Assembly: GCA_022606425.2 (NCBI GenBank)
Contig: JAHDVF020000016.1
Span: 2,820,501-2,884,500, forward strand
DNA: 64,000 nucleotides
DNA from: Lepidostoma basale
Taxonomy: Eukaryota > Arthropoda > Insecta > Trichoptera > Lepidostomatidae
Reading direction: 5' to 3'
Shown here: in pieces, positions 1 through 10,300 of the stretch
How the letters are laid out: every line of letters begins with the position of its first letter
How positions within the stretch are numbered: position 1 is the first letter of the stretch
Made by a program: the position numbers and the translations under genes
Notes under the pieces: model-generated
Told to the model about the DNA's origin: nothing
Databases searched by the model: none
The model's input: the letters and a program-made list of their open reading frames with translations, nothing else

Positions 1-3000
1 ATATTTTGTATCCATGTTGTAGAAGCGGAAGATAGTGCGGTCTTCTAGGAATTTTACCTTAGGAAGCTGCCGCGGGAGAGTTCGGGTAATTTCTGGATGA
101 TTTTATCGAAGATTATGCAACGCAAGCTCGCGAGATAATGATTTTGAAATGGTGTAATTTTTATCACTTAAAAATTTCACAACAATTGTATTGCTTCTGA
201 TGTGTAATAATAGCCCTTACTCTGCAATATAATGTACTACGATGAAACATATATTATAGACTCATAGAAATATATGATACAAACGAATATATTATTCAAC
301 GGTATATCATGTTTTATAACAAACAATATTGAAAGTCTATGGTTATTAAATGATCAATGATGCATGATGAAATATTGTACAATAAAAACTTAAGCGTTTT
401 TAAACATTTTTTAAAACGAATATTCTTGCTGGCTTCATTCATAAGCAACATCATTTTATTTTTATCAAAAGATTTTTTAATTCTAAAAAAATTACATAAA
501 CACAAATGAATGCATTTGATTATTAGGCTTTTAAAAAATAAAAAAATAAATAAGAATAATAAGTTTTTTTTATAATTCAGAAGAAAATCGTAAATAAAAA
601 CAATTATTTTAGAGGCACACATTATGGGTTTTGGATGAAAACGTTTTTCCGAAAATACACGACTAAGTATTGAGGGTACTTTATCTACCAGAATAACCCT
701 TAGAAAGTTTTTTTTATAAATCAATCTATGTCAAAGATAATTAGAAATACCAACTGACTTTCTTAGTAGTTTATGGGACAATTAACTATCGTTTCAAAGA
801 AGTAAACACTGGAATGTTCTTTTTCCTGATAAATGATTTGTTTACTAGATTCCCTGGAAAATTCACAGAAAAGAGTTTGGAGTAATATAATTTTTGCTGT
901 AAAAATGCTTTACAAACTTCTTCTGTACTCTTTTCTTCATCCGGAAATACCAAACATTACCAAATTAACTGCGGCAACCAATCAACGAAACTTTGTTCCA
1001 GCACTATACTTGCCACTCTTAACATTTCTTTTAACTTTTCTGAGTACACATGATGAGAACATTTTTACTCTCTTAAGTTAGGTGGACGGTACTCTGCAAC
1101 GCTCAGGGTGGAGTGATAGCTCCACTCTCACGCCTGGGAGTATGCAATCGTCATAGCATTCGTAATCTGCGAGTATTGTATGATACCAATTTAATTCGGA
1201 TTTGTTTGTCGAAATTCGTACGTGGGTAACAATAAACATATATTTTAATTTATGTGAGATTGCCTTTGAGATGTGGTTACACCGAAGGATGTTACGCAAG
1301 TCAATATTAGCGCAACTAGAAATACATATACGATTTTTTAAAAGAATTAAGCGCTGGTTTTCCACTATTTGATTTATTTTTCTTGTTCATTAACTTAGTT
1401 TATTTTGTTTAATTGACAATGAAGGTTTAATGCCTCCGAGATACGTCGGTGTCTTAAATATCAATTTTCACAAATCAATAAATTGATCAGTTAATATTTT
1501 ACACATAAATGTGTGACATGTTATCAAAATAATATTAGGTGTATAACTTTGCTTCCGCCGTTTTTTCCCGAAATTCGAGAGGTAATAATTTTATCATACA
1601 TAATTATATTTATAAGATTAAACCTTCTATGTTTGCTTACAAAATTTTATTAAGAAAACTTGTAATGTATTATAAATCAATGTTTGATATTGTAATAAAT
1701 AGCGAATATTGTAACATCAGTATTCGTGAAATAAGTTTAATTATTATATAAAAAGTCAAGTGGTTAATGTTAAAATTGGTGATGGTAATTATGATAACTT
1801 CAACTATTTTCGTGAGAAATTTACGTCGCGAAAGCTGTTTTTAAAGACTAAAATTTAATGTTGCTGTAATCTCCGTAGCTGTTTTGATTGCATTGTGATA
1901 GGCGGTTGTTTCCACAGTCTTGCTTTAATTACAAAAGTTTTAGAGGCATCAGAATATAAGTATTTACGAATTTGTATTTTTGTGTAAAACTATAGAAAGC
2001 GGCAAGAATAAAGCGATTCTCTATTGAGTGAGACTTACATTTTTGTAAAAATGTAAACCAAAAGATTTCTTAACAATTTCCAAACAGTTCCCTTTATGGT
2101 AAAGGTATAAAAGCTTCGAAATATGTCTAGAAAAATGAACTGAATAGAAGAAAAAAACAATATTTTAAGTATTAAACAGAGCTACACTTCCACAGTGCTA
2201 CAAAATTCCAAAGTGTTAACGCCCTAATTTATTTAAAAATTCATTTTACTCATATAATAAGATTTTTCTACTCAGTTGAATTTCTTGGTTAGTTAAAGTT
2301 ATTTTTGGAATACAAAATTTTTGTCTCTCGTTGAATTTGATATTGTTTGTTAAAATTAGTAGCTTATTTAGTATTTTAAACATCCGACAGCTTCAAATAA
2401 GCAAAAGGTTAATATGTTTTCTGTGGCCTTCTTAGACAACCTTAGTTTATTTAATAGAAAATAATGTCAACTTTTAATTTTGAATGTATATTTATAGAAT
2501 GTATTACATAATAAACAATAACAAACGAAAACATATTAATTCTTAATAAAAAAAACGTAGCACAATAGTTTGTGAACTTGTTGTCTTTTTTAATTGGGTG
2601 GATTATTATGTTTGCGCGTGCATTAAATTTTTCTGAAACGACCTGATTTAACCATTTGTGATGATGGGATCCGTTATTGGAATCATAAAACTAAAACTCT
2701 CGAAGTGTTTACTTCACCTAAAAGGTGGAAGGGTCAAAATGTTATTATGATAAAAAAAAAAAACGCGGAAAAAGTTACGGAGGAAATAAAAATACAGAAA
2801 ATAACTGTTTTCATTTACTTTCGGTAGAACAAAAATAAGAAAAAAATTAACGACAACGCGTCACTCAGCTGATTATTTCGAGCGGAGAACAAAGCAAATA
2901 ACAATACATCTCGCAAAAATTAAAACTTTGTAATATAAAATGTAGTAAATATAAGTTGTAATGTAAAATACAATGAAATAGTTTAAATATTATATGTAAA

Positions 3001-3080
3001 AAATTAACCACCTACGAACAGGCTAACGGCAAAAATTCATTGTATACTAAATTATGGATTTATTTTCAATAAAAAATATT
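1..3080. other. AT-rich non-coding DNA
   Basis: No gene is supported. The first ~130 bases and the stretch around 1080-1160 are a little richer in GC; the rest is AT-rich with frequent stops in all frames. Short open frames (for example 314-724 minus, 833-1081 plus) have the A/T-driven composition of random frames and no recognisable domain. A short repeated motif (AATTCCA-AGTGTTAACGCC) at 2206-2225 recurs near 40735, 57760 and 60670. Confidence 0.6.
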
Positions 3081-3081
3081 T

Positions 3082-3190
3082 TAAACTGTTAAATTAAACA
3101 ACTCTGTTATTGTATTACAATTTTATTTTATTTGATGATACAGCTGTCGCGTAAAATAAAATACAATTGTGATACAAAACCAAAGTTATT
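3082..3190. repeat. Foldback repeat family with CGCGACAGCTG core, copy 1
   Basis: The segment contains TTGATGATACAGCTGTCGCG followed by an A/T-rich run ending near CACAATTG-type sequence. Related sequence recurs at 4216-4300 (one arm, opposite orientation) and at 27627-27730 (both arms). All share the flank AATGAATAAAC, the A/T-rich arm and the CGCGACA centre. A non-coding mobile repeat is the simplest reading; I cannot assign a superfamily. Confidence 0.5.
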
Positions 3191-3278
3191 TAATTCTTCA
3201 TATAAAGCACTCACATTGTGGATAGACATTTTAAATAATTATATAAATAAAAGAACTTTGTATTTAACCACGGTAGGG

Positions 3279-3339
3279 TTATTATATTGATGCCAACTAG
3301 TTTCGCTTGGACCCAAGCTTCATCAGGGCAGTATAATAA
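3279..3339 (-). ncRNA. Hammerhead-ribozyme-like motif, minus arm
   Basis: This is the exact mirror of the motif in the opposite arm of the palindrome: read on the minus strand it has the same CTGATGA core, extra A, stem II, GAAAC and stem I. A transcript crossing the palindrome from either strand would carry one sense copy of the motif and one antisense copy, and could also fold as one long hairpin that would compete with the ribozyme fold. Confidence 0.55.
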
Positions 3340-3344
3340 CTTAG

Positions 3345-3405
3345 TTATTATACTGCCCTGATGAAGCTTGGGTCCAAGCGAAACTAGTTGGCATCAATAT
3401 AATAA
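3345..3405 (+). ncRNA. Hammerhead-ribozyme-like motif (type I), plus arm
   Basis: Seen in order: stem I 5' strand TTATTATA (3345-3352), internal loop CT, GCC (3355-3357), core CTGATGA (3358-3364), one extra A (3365), stem II GCTTGG/CCAAGC (3366-3371 with 3374-3379), GAAA (3380-3383), a minimal stem III formed by AC with GT around a TA loop, predicted cleavage after T3389, then GGC (3390-3392), internal loop ATCAA, and TATAATAA (3398-3405) closing stem I. Every invariant core base of the hammerhead is present. The departure is the extra A between core position 9 and stem II. Minimal hammerheads with tiny stem III are known from Penelope-like retroelements and tend to act as dimers. Activity is inferred, not shown. 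Confidence 0.6.
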
Positions 3406-3596
3406 CCCTACCGTGGTTAAATACAAAGTTATTTTATTTATATAATTATTCAAAGTTATTTAATTTGTCAGTTTAAAATGTTAAGGTATCATAGTGTTTC
3501 AGCCAAAACAATGGACTATTTAAACATTATGTAATTTAACTTTTTCTTTTTTTATATACTTTGTACATACAGCACTAACTTTAATTGAATTTAAAA

Positions 3597-3740
3597 TTAA
3601 AATGAAATATCAGACATGTTTTGGACAACCGGTCTTTCTATAGTGATATTATGAAGATACATGTATATATAAGATGTATCTTTATTATATCACTGAGGAA
3701 GGACCGGTTGTCCCAAACATGTCTGATATTTAATTAAATT
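3597..3740. repeat. Imperfect palindrome with degraded hammerhead-like motifs
   Basis: Left arm (from about 3600, AAATATCAGACATGTTTTGG) and right arm (to about 3735, CAAACATGTCTGATATTT) are inverted copies with several differences. The right arm holds a hammerhead-like fold at 3687-3729: stem I ATATCA/TGATAT, core CTGAGGA, an extra A, stem II GGAC/GTCC, then CAAA instead of GAAA, and GTC at the expected cleavage site. The left arm has lost the CTGANGA box. Confidence 0.65.
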
Positions 3741-3943
3741 TTTTCAAAAGTTTGTGTTGTATATACAAAGTATATAAACAAGAAAAAGACAAAGACAAAT
3801 AAAACAACTTCAACACAAAGTATCGTGAACATAGAAAAAAAATATATATTGAAAGTTCTAAAGTAAATTTTTAATGTCTTAAATAATATTTATTTGTTGA
3901 GCAATGGGAAAACATTTTTGAATTTATAATAAAATCATTCATA

Positions 3944-4205
3944 ATAACTAAACATCACGCCGTTTCTCCAGAGGGGTAGGCAGAGACTATAGACCGCCAC
4001 ACTGTTCTGTCCTGACATAACGTTCGTCGATTGTTCCTTCTTCGAATATTGTCGGCTTTCAGTAATTAATTAATTTGGTCATTCCATATTTCCCTTGGCC
4101 ATCCTCGATTCCTTTTTTCATTCATACTACCTGTATGTATTTTTTTAACCATTCTTTCTTCATCCATTTGTTCAATATGTCCAAACCATCGTAGCGTATT
4201 ATTAG
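3944..4205 (-). pseudogene. TTAG-tail LINE, 3' end fragment
   Basis: Reading on the minus strand ends in the family's 3' terminus (TAGGCAGA, CGGCGTGATG, then a short TTAG tail at 3944-3955). Upstream lie degraded pieces of the C-terminal reverse-transcriptase tail, recognisable by the WFGHMER-like block near 4180. It is heavily mutated, with no usable reading frame. It is one of about seventeen copies or pieces of this family in the window. Confidence 0.7.
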
Positions 4206-4209
4206 GTAT

Positions 4210-4866
4210 TATATCATATGTATATTTTAAACTGTTAATGAATAAACTTTGTTTTTTGTATCACAATTGTATTGTATTTTACGCGACATGTATTATATAT
4301 ATTATTTTTTCGCACATTCTTTTTGGTACGTATCGTTTGGGTTTTCATATTTTTATCGAGGAATACTTCGAAAACAATAATGGTCTGAATTTGAAAGCCT
4401 TTTCCTTTTCCTTTTCCAGCACGCATGTTTATTTATATTATTATTCGTCCTCCGTGGCATGTGTCTTCAGTGTGACAAGGTGGCGATAGAGTTTACAATC
4501 CATCTCATCTATTTTATTTTGACAGTTTGAAGATGGAGAATGCAAACATAAACATTGATCCTCCCTATCCCTTTTAGCAGTGAGTAGCGAAGAATGCGAA
4601 GTGCCAGCGGCCGGCGGCCTGGGGTGGGGCGGGGAGCGGATAACTTTATTACACGTTATGCCCCTAACCCAAATGGTATCGTCGAGGTCCGTGGCCGCCC
4701 GTTGGGGACCTTATTAAATCTGGAAACCGGAGACATAAGCATTTTTGGATCAAAAAGGTCACATGGACTCGACAAACCTTCCGTTAAATATTATGTCATG
4801 CATATGTGTATAAACGTATTAAATTTACAAAAAATCTGATTACTGTATACTCGTATATATTATCTT
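4210..4866. other. Repeat arm plus unassigned sequence
   Basis: 4216-4300 is one arm of the CGCGACA foldback family. The rest includes a moderately GC-rich patch (4580-4760). An 81-codon frame there has no recognisable domain or splice context, so I do not call it a gene. Confidence 0.5.
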
Positions 4867-4867
4867 A

Positions 4868-5536
4868 TGACGTTACCTAACTAACTAACCATCGCGCCGT
4901 CTCTCCGAAAGGGTAGGCAGAAATAATGGATTGCCACACTTTTCTTTCCTGACATATTTCTCTCGCTTCCTCAACATTCATACATCATTTCATGCACGCG
5001 GGTCGATTTCTCTGACTCCTCACAAGGCCGACATTCAATATTTGATTTATTTGATTGTGCCACGTTTTCCTCGGTCTTCCTCTATTTCTGGTTCCATTTA
5101 CATCGTCAACATATATTTTTTTTACTATTCTTTCTTCATTTATTCTTTCCATTTGTCCAAACCATCTTAATGATCTTTTCACTGTTTTGTTCATAACACC
5201 ATCATTCGCACCGCATTCACTTCTTATATTTTCATTCGACACTTTATCATACACAGAGTATTCACACATTCGTCTAAGAGATCTCATTTCTACTGCATTT
5301 ATTCTACTTTCATCCTTCTTTTACCAGTTCCATGCTTCACTTCTATACATAAGGATCGGTGCACTGACATTCTAGCTTTTTTGGATAGGTTTTTGTTTGC
5401 GATGACAACTTTAAGTGCGCCATTCACTTTGTTGCCTGCCCCAACCCTTCTTTCAATATCCCTCTCCACTCGCCCATCTCTTGTCAACATACTACCTAAA
5501 TACACGAACTCATCTACTTGCTTCAAATTCACAAAG
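4868..5536 (-). pseudogene. TTAG-tail LINE, reverse transcriptase C-terminal part
   Basis: The minus strand encodes, with frame breaks, the C-terminal third of a non-LTR retrotransposon reverse transcriptase. Blocks in order from high to low coordinate: QVDEFVYLGSMLTRDGR (5532-5480), INAVEMRSLRRMC (near 5300-5270), SLRWFGQMERI (near 5170) and GRPRKTWHNQINQIL (near 5060), ending at 3' tail CTAACTAACTAACC. The stretch corresponding to the tyrosine-rich LMYGSEAWNWQ block is frame-shifted. It is 5' truncated: endonuclease and catalytic RT motifs are absent. Such proteins reverse-transcribe their own RNA at a nicked target. The copy is dead. Confidence 0.85.
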
Positions 5537-5604
5537 ATAAGTGTGGCAGTCCATTATTTTTGCTTACCTCTTCGGAGAGACGGCGTGATGGTAGTTAGTT
5601 AGTT
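5537..5604 (+). repeat. TTAG-tail LINE 3' terminus, opposite orientation
   Basis: Directly abutting the minus-strand copy lies a plus-strand copy of only the last ~65 bases of the family (GTGTGGCAGTCCATT through CGGCGTGATGG) and a TAGTTAGTTAG tail. The composite therefore has both 3' tails pointing outward and looks like an element with ~70-bp terminal inverted repeats. Confidence 0.8.
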
Positions 5605-6163
5605 TCTTATTGTCCTAAAAAAATCAGAAAACACTCACATCTTTGAAAAGTCATCAAATCGGAGAGATATCTGTTCATGACAAGGATCTAAGACCGACCG
5701 AATAGTATAAATGTGTCTCTCTCACATTTGTGAATAAAAAATCAACAAGAATAAGACGTGAACACGAACAGTGTATTGAGTTAGTCGCATGTCATGTTTT
5801 TGATTTTACATATTAAGATCAGATATTTCATCACCAGTTTTGCTTCATTTTATTGGTCAATAGGAAATTATTACATTATAATGATTTATTTCAATTTCAC
5901 TATATAATTGTATCGTGGATGAATCAAAAAAATCTTGATTCGGTAATAATTATATTAACAGAGCTATATACATTATTAGAAACAATGTGTACTAGCTACA
6001 CCGCACCGGTAAGTGAAAGTTAAGGACCACACTGTGCTCCTTGTACCTCGATTCTCATCACTTCACTAATCACTTTGCCGGATTATCTCAATACATACTT
6101 ATCTATGCTGCTATGTACATTATATTTGTATGAACCAGATGTCCCGGTGAATTGTATGTATGG
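5605..6163. other. Unassigned non-coding DNA
   Basis: No domain, splice-flanked frame or recognisable repeat was found. Ordinary AT-rich sequence between two LINE copies. Confidence 0.5.
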
Positions 6164-6945
6164 GGTATGCATGCGAAATGATCTGATGATGAATGTTAAT
6201 AAGTCCAAGGTAATGATTTTTGAAAAGGAAGAAACCATGACAGTCTGCAACATTAGCGTGAATGGTGAAAATTTGGAGCAAGTAGTTGAGTTTGTGTATT
6301 AAGGTAGTATGTTTACAAGAGATGGGAGAGTGGAGAGGGATATTGAAAGAAGGGTTGGGGCAGGCAACAAAGTGAATGGTGCACTTAAAGTTGTCATCGC
6401 AAACAAAAACCTATCCAAAAAAGCTAGAATGGCAGTGCACAATGGTGTTCTTCTACCGACCCTTATGTATGGAAGCGAAGCATGGAACTGGCAAAGGAAG
6501 GATGAAAGTAGAATAAATGCAGTAGAAATGAGATCTTTTAGACGAATATGTGGATATTCTGTGTACGATAGAGTGTCGAATGAAAATATAAGAAGTGAAT
6601 GCGGTGCGAATGATGGTGTCATGAACAAAATAATGAAAGGATCATTAAGATGGTTTGGACATATGGAAAGAATGAATGAAGAAAGAATGGTAAAAAAATT
6701 ATATGTTAATGATGTAAATGGTGCCAGAAATAGAGGAAGACCGAGGAAAACGTGGCACGATCAAATAAATCAAATATTGAATGTCGGCCATGTGAGGAGT
6801 CAGAGAAATCGACGCGCGTGCATGACACGATGTATGAATGTTGAGGAAGCGAGAGAAATATGTCAGGAAAGAAAAGTGTGGCAGTCCATTCTTTCTGCCT
6901 ACCCCTTCGGGGAGACGGCGTGATGGTTAGTTAGTTAGTTAGTTA
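6164..6945 (+). pseudogene. TTAG-tail LINE, best-preserved copy (RT C-terminus)
   Basis: Codes for the end of a non-LTR reverse transcriptase: the thumb-side segment (DLMMNVNKSKVM, VNGENLEQVVEFVY), an in-frame TAA at 6300-6302 where relatives have Leu-Gly, then an open 204-codon stretch to the natural stop at 6921-6923. Landmarks: TLMYGSEAWNWQRKDESR, INAVEMRSFRRICGY, GSLRWFGHMERMNEER, GRPRKTWHDQINQIL, NRRACMTRCMNVEEAR, SILSAYPFGETA. The catalytic YADD motif and the endonuclease lie upstream and are missing through 5' truncation. After the stop comes a short tail of TTAG units (6926-6946). The protein style is RTE-related; I cannot fix the clade. Confidence 0.9.
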
Positions 6946-6955
6946 TTAAGTTTTT

Positions 6956-7767
6956 AACTAACTAACTAACTAACCATCACGCCGTCTCCCGAAAGGGTAG
7001 GCAGAAAGAATGGACTGTCACACTTTAACCGATGCGGCACTCCATCCTTCTCTTTTCGCCCCGCGGGAGACGCGGTGTGATGTGTTGCGAACCTCATCGC
7101 CACCAATAGGCATCTCCCGCGCACACTTCGATCTTCCAACATCCACAAAATAAATCTAAAACAAATAATATAAAATACAATGATATAAAATAAAATAACA
7201 AAATAAAAATAATTTAATACAAAATGTTATTTTTAGATGGGGCATATTTGTCTATTTAATTTATGTTCCACGAATCCACCGTTTTTTTTTAAATTTAGCA
7301 CATAATGTAATAACACATAATGTTTTTCCGATGTTGCACATGTTGACATGGACGATCCAGACTTTTGTGTTTCTTTAATTTATGTTACACGTATCCACCG
7401 TTTTTTAAATTAGCTGTTATATGATTTAATTAATGTTCCACATATCCACTTTTTTTATTTGGCAGTAATTAGGCACTTAAAACCAACTAACACCAGCAAG
7501 AACTTTAAAAGAATATTGAAGAAATTATTCAAATTGTCATTGGAACAAATGAAAAATTTATTTTTACACCTGTCAAATTTTTTTATATAAACGAAAAACT
7601 TGTATAATTTTGACATCAAAACAGTACAAACATATTACGTGTCACAATTAACTATTATAAAGTGCGGCAACAATCAAATTGACCAAAACAATTCACTTAT
7701 ACACGTAATTTCTCCAAATTCACGGGAGCTCCACATGAACCAAACCAAATTTTCAAAATCAGAATTA
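6956..7767 (-). mobile_element. Non-autonomous retroelement sharing the LINE 3' tail, copy 1
   Basis: On the minus strand the element ends with the same ~65 bases and TTAG tail as the LINE family, but the rest is unrelated to the LINE protein. It has a GC-rich block (7025-7140, including TCACACCGCGTCTCCCGC on the minus strand) and a long AT-rich body. A second copy at 28174-28847 and a truncated one at 16002-16143 define it. Length 812 bp against 674 bp in the second copy; most of the excess is a triplicated internal unit at 7255-7455. No coding capacity was seen. It probably moves with LINE-encoded enzymes. Confidence 0.8.
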
Positions 7768-9643
7768 GTCAGAATTAATCAGAATTATTAAGTTTTTTAT
7801 TTGCAAAATATAACTCGCGTAATTAATTTATCACCCAAACCTCTCGTTTTACGAAAGTCGGAGCGCCATCTTATAGTTGGAGAGTTTATTCACGTTAAAT
7901 TTAAGATCCAAACAGGTTAAAAATGTCTCGCAAAAGTTTTCTCTGCAAACAGAATCACGTACAGTATTGACAAAGTTGACACGAGTGATATTATCTCTTT
8001 TCTCGGAAACGAGAGTCTTCTCGAGGCCACCCTCGGCCATTCCGGAGATCAGTTCCGAGTTTGGAGAAAATGTACTTAAGGCACTTCAGTGAGGATACAA
8101 CCTCCTCAGCTATTTTTATGCGAATACTTTCACAATGAGAATTGTAACCGAACTACGGAAGTCAAGACGCCGATACCTAAATAAACCTACTCGATGATAG
8201 CCAACTTACGAAAAGTATAATATGTTTATAGATTCTTAAGATATTTATAATATTTTTATATTCGGTAATTTTCAATTCCTAGGAGCAAATATTAAACACT
8301 TCCATGCAGATAATATTTTTTTTATAATTAACATAACTGATTTTGTAACTGATATGGACAATTTCTGATTGGTATTTTTAACTTGAATTTTATGAATGCT
8401 ATTTGTAAAATAATGTTGAACGAATCACTACAATTATATAATTAATAATAATATTCGTTACTCAGTAAATCTGTGTCCTTGAATAGAGATCTATAAAATT
8501 AGCATTCTGTCTCATCATATTTTTGATGATGTTGTATCTTCTCGATGATTGGAGGATGTATAAGGAATATAATGTCAAAGATGGTTGGTTAAATAAATGC
8601 ACCAATTGAAGTGGTAGAGATAATTTAGAAAATACTGTATTCATTTTTTGAATAATAATTCTCGATGTTATTTTATAAATAAATTCTCAAATTATAAAAA
8701 TAGAATCTTTGTAAAAAAATTTCGTAAGAATTTTATGAAAATTTTATTTCGAAAAGATAAAATTTCAGAATTTCATTGAAGTATTTTATACATATTTTTA
8801 AATAACCGTTCAGAATAAAATAACATTGTATCAAATTGACATTTTATAATTCTTCTTATAAAAAACAGTCATTGTATTTTTAACTTTCTTTATCATCTTT
8901 ATGGTACGCTGATCGGTAATGTATATCTCTTTTACCTATGTAAAAATCCTAGACCAAGGCGCAGAGGCTTCTTCTCTGGTGGTATACGATGTCTAATTTA
9001 AGAGACGGGCGAAGACACTTTTCTAATTTTGCCATCCTTTTGTCGTTCGCGCCTTTCAACAATTACGGCGGTGAACGCGAAAATGAAATTTTCAGTGCGG
9101 AGAACCGGCTGAGTTGGAGCCCCCTTCCTTCTCTTCAGAGAGTTCTTTCGGTGAAAAGTGGAGACAGAAAGAAATCGTTTACGAATAAATCGTAATTTAT
9201 TTCCCATCATCCGAGGAATTCGCTTAAAACCTCCATTACGCTTATTTACATTTAAACCAGGACTGATATTGACTATATGTAGGTACAAACTATACTAGCT
9301 AAATAAATAATGGTCGCCTTCTCTGTGTGTGTGTCTAACAGAGTACTTTTAAATTTGAATAAATCTTTTTTGTGAAGTGACTTGCGTAATTTGGTTAACC
9401 AGAATACGAATGAATTTTTATATTCAGAATACATTTTTATTCGATAAGTAGAAATAAAAATCAGCCACTCTCAATTGTATGATAAATGGATCGCTTTTGT
9501 AAATAATTATCAATAGAATTATCAAAATACTTTTAAATTGTATTGTCAGCAAATTAAATAATTGATTTTCAAATGACAATGATCAAGTCATAGTTTAGCA
9601 CATATGTTATATGAAGTTCAAGTTGGATGATAAAAATATAACT
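7768..9643. other. Unassigned non-coding DNA with GC-richer island
   Basis: Mostly AT-rich. 8950-9260 is an island of higher GC with overlapping short frames on both strands (8989-9195 plus, 8998-9288 minus) but no recognisable domain or consistent splice signals. It could be conserved regulatory DNA or an unrecognised exon. Confidence 0.45.
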
Positions 9644-10300
9644 AACTAACTAATTCACCACTACGCCGTGCGCCGTCTTTTAGAAGGGGTAGGCTTAATG
9701 AATCGCTTATAATAATCGCATACTATGCTTTCCCGACATACATCTGTCGCTTCCTCAACTTTTATACATCGTGTCACGCAAGTACATCGATTTCTCCGAC
9801 TCCTCAAGTGGCCGACATTAAATATTTGATAAATGCAGTACAAATGATATCTCTTAGATTAATGTGTAATAAATACGTATATTAAAAAAAATGACAAATG
9901 CAAATATAAGAATTGAATGCAGTGCGAATGACAATTTTATAAACAAAATAAGAAAGGATTGTTACGATTGTTTGGCCATATGCCAAGAATTATTGAAGAA
10001 AGAAAGGTAAAGAAAGTATATATCCAAACGACGTAAACGGAACTAGAAATAGAGGAAGACTTTAATGTTGGCCATACTCATGACGCTGTCCTAATTACAG
10101 ATACCGAGCGTGAACTACAAGCGTTGGAGTCTAGTACGGATAAGGTATGCATGCTATATGATCTGATGATGAATTTGAATAATCCAAGAAAATGTCTTTC
10201 GAAAAAGAAGAAAGAATTACAGTCTGCAACATTAGCGTGAATGGATAAAATCTCGAACAAGCGAATGAATTTGTATATTTAGGAAGATGTTTATAGACGG
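9644..10300. pseudogene. Scrambled TTAG-tail LINE cluster
   Basis: Three LINE pieces are joined in a non-native order. 9644-9836 is a minus-strand 3' end. 9838-10065 is plus-strand sequence for INAVEM-like through GRPRK-like blocks with many indels. 10070-10300 is plus-strand sequence from further upstream in the RT, including a degraded catalytic neighbourhood (DAVLITDTERELQALE) where the expected Ala-Asp-Asp is now Thr-His-Asp. It then reaches the DLMMN and NISVNG region. All frames are broken. Confidence 0.75.

Larger units (their letters stand above)
3234..3450. repeat. Near-perfect 217-bp palindrome
   Basis: The two arms (3234-3341 and 3343-3450) are reverse complements around base 3342. 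I found a single mismatch (3253 against 3431) over 108 positions and no spacer. Each arm carries a hammerhead-like motif. The flanks stop matching at 3233 and 3451. It could be a head-to-head dimer of a small retroelement; an assembly fold-back artefact is possible but less likely, because diverged palindromes of the same design occur elsewhere in the window. Confidence 0.9.

Noticed and set aside
314..724. 136-codon minus-strand open frame
   Set aside because: Lys/Phe/Ile/Leu-rich composition expected from A/T-rich DNA; no domain, no splice context.
4594..4839. 81-codon plus frame in a GC-richer patch
   Set aside because: No recognisable domain and A/T-rich random C-terminal half.
6926..6946. 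TTAG repeats as telomere-like (TTAGG) sequence
   Set aside because: The unit is four bases, only about five copies, and always at LINE 3' ends; it is a retroelement tail.
7050..7110. RNA polymerase III A and B boxes in the non-autonomous element (TGGCGATGAGG, GGTTCGCAAC on the minus strand)
   Set aside because: The two box-like words are almost adjacent, not 30-60 bases apart, so a tRNA-type promoter is unlikely.
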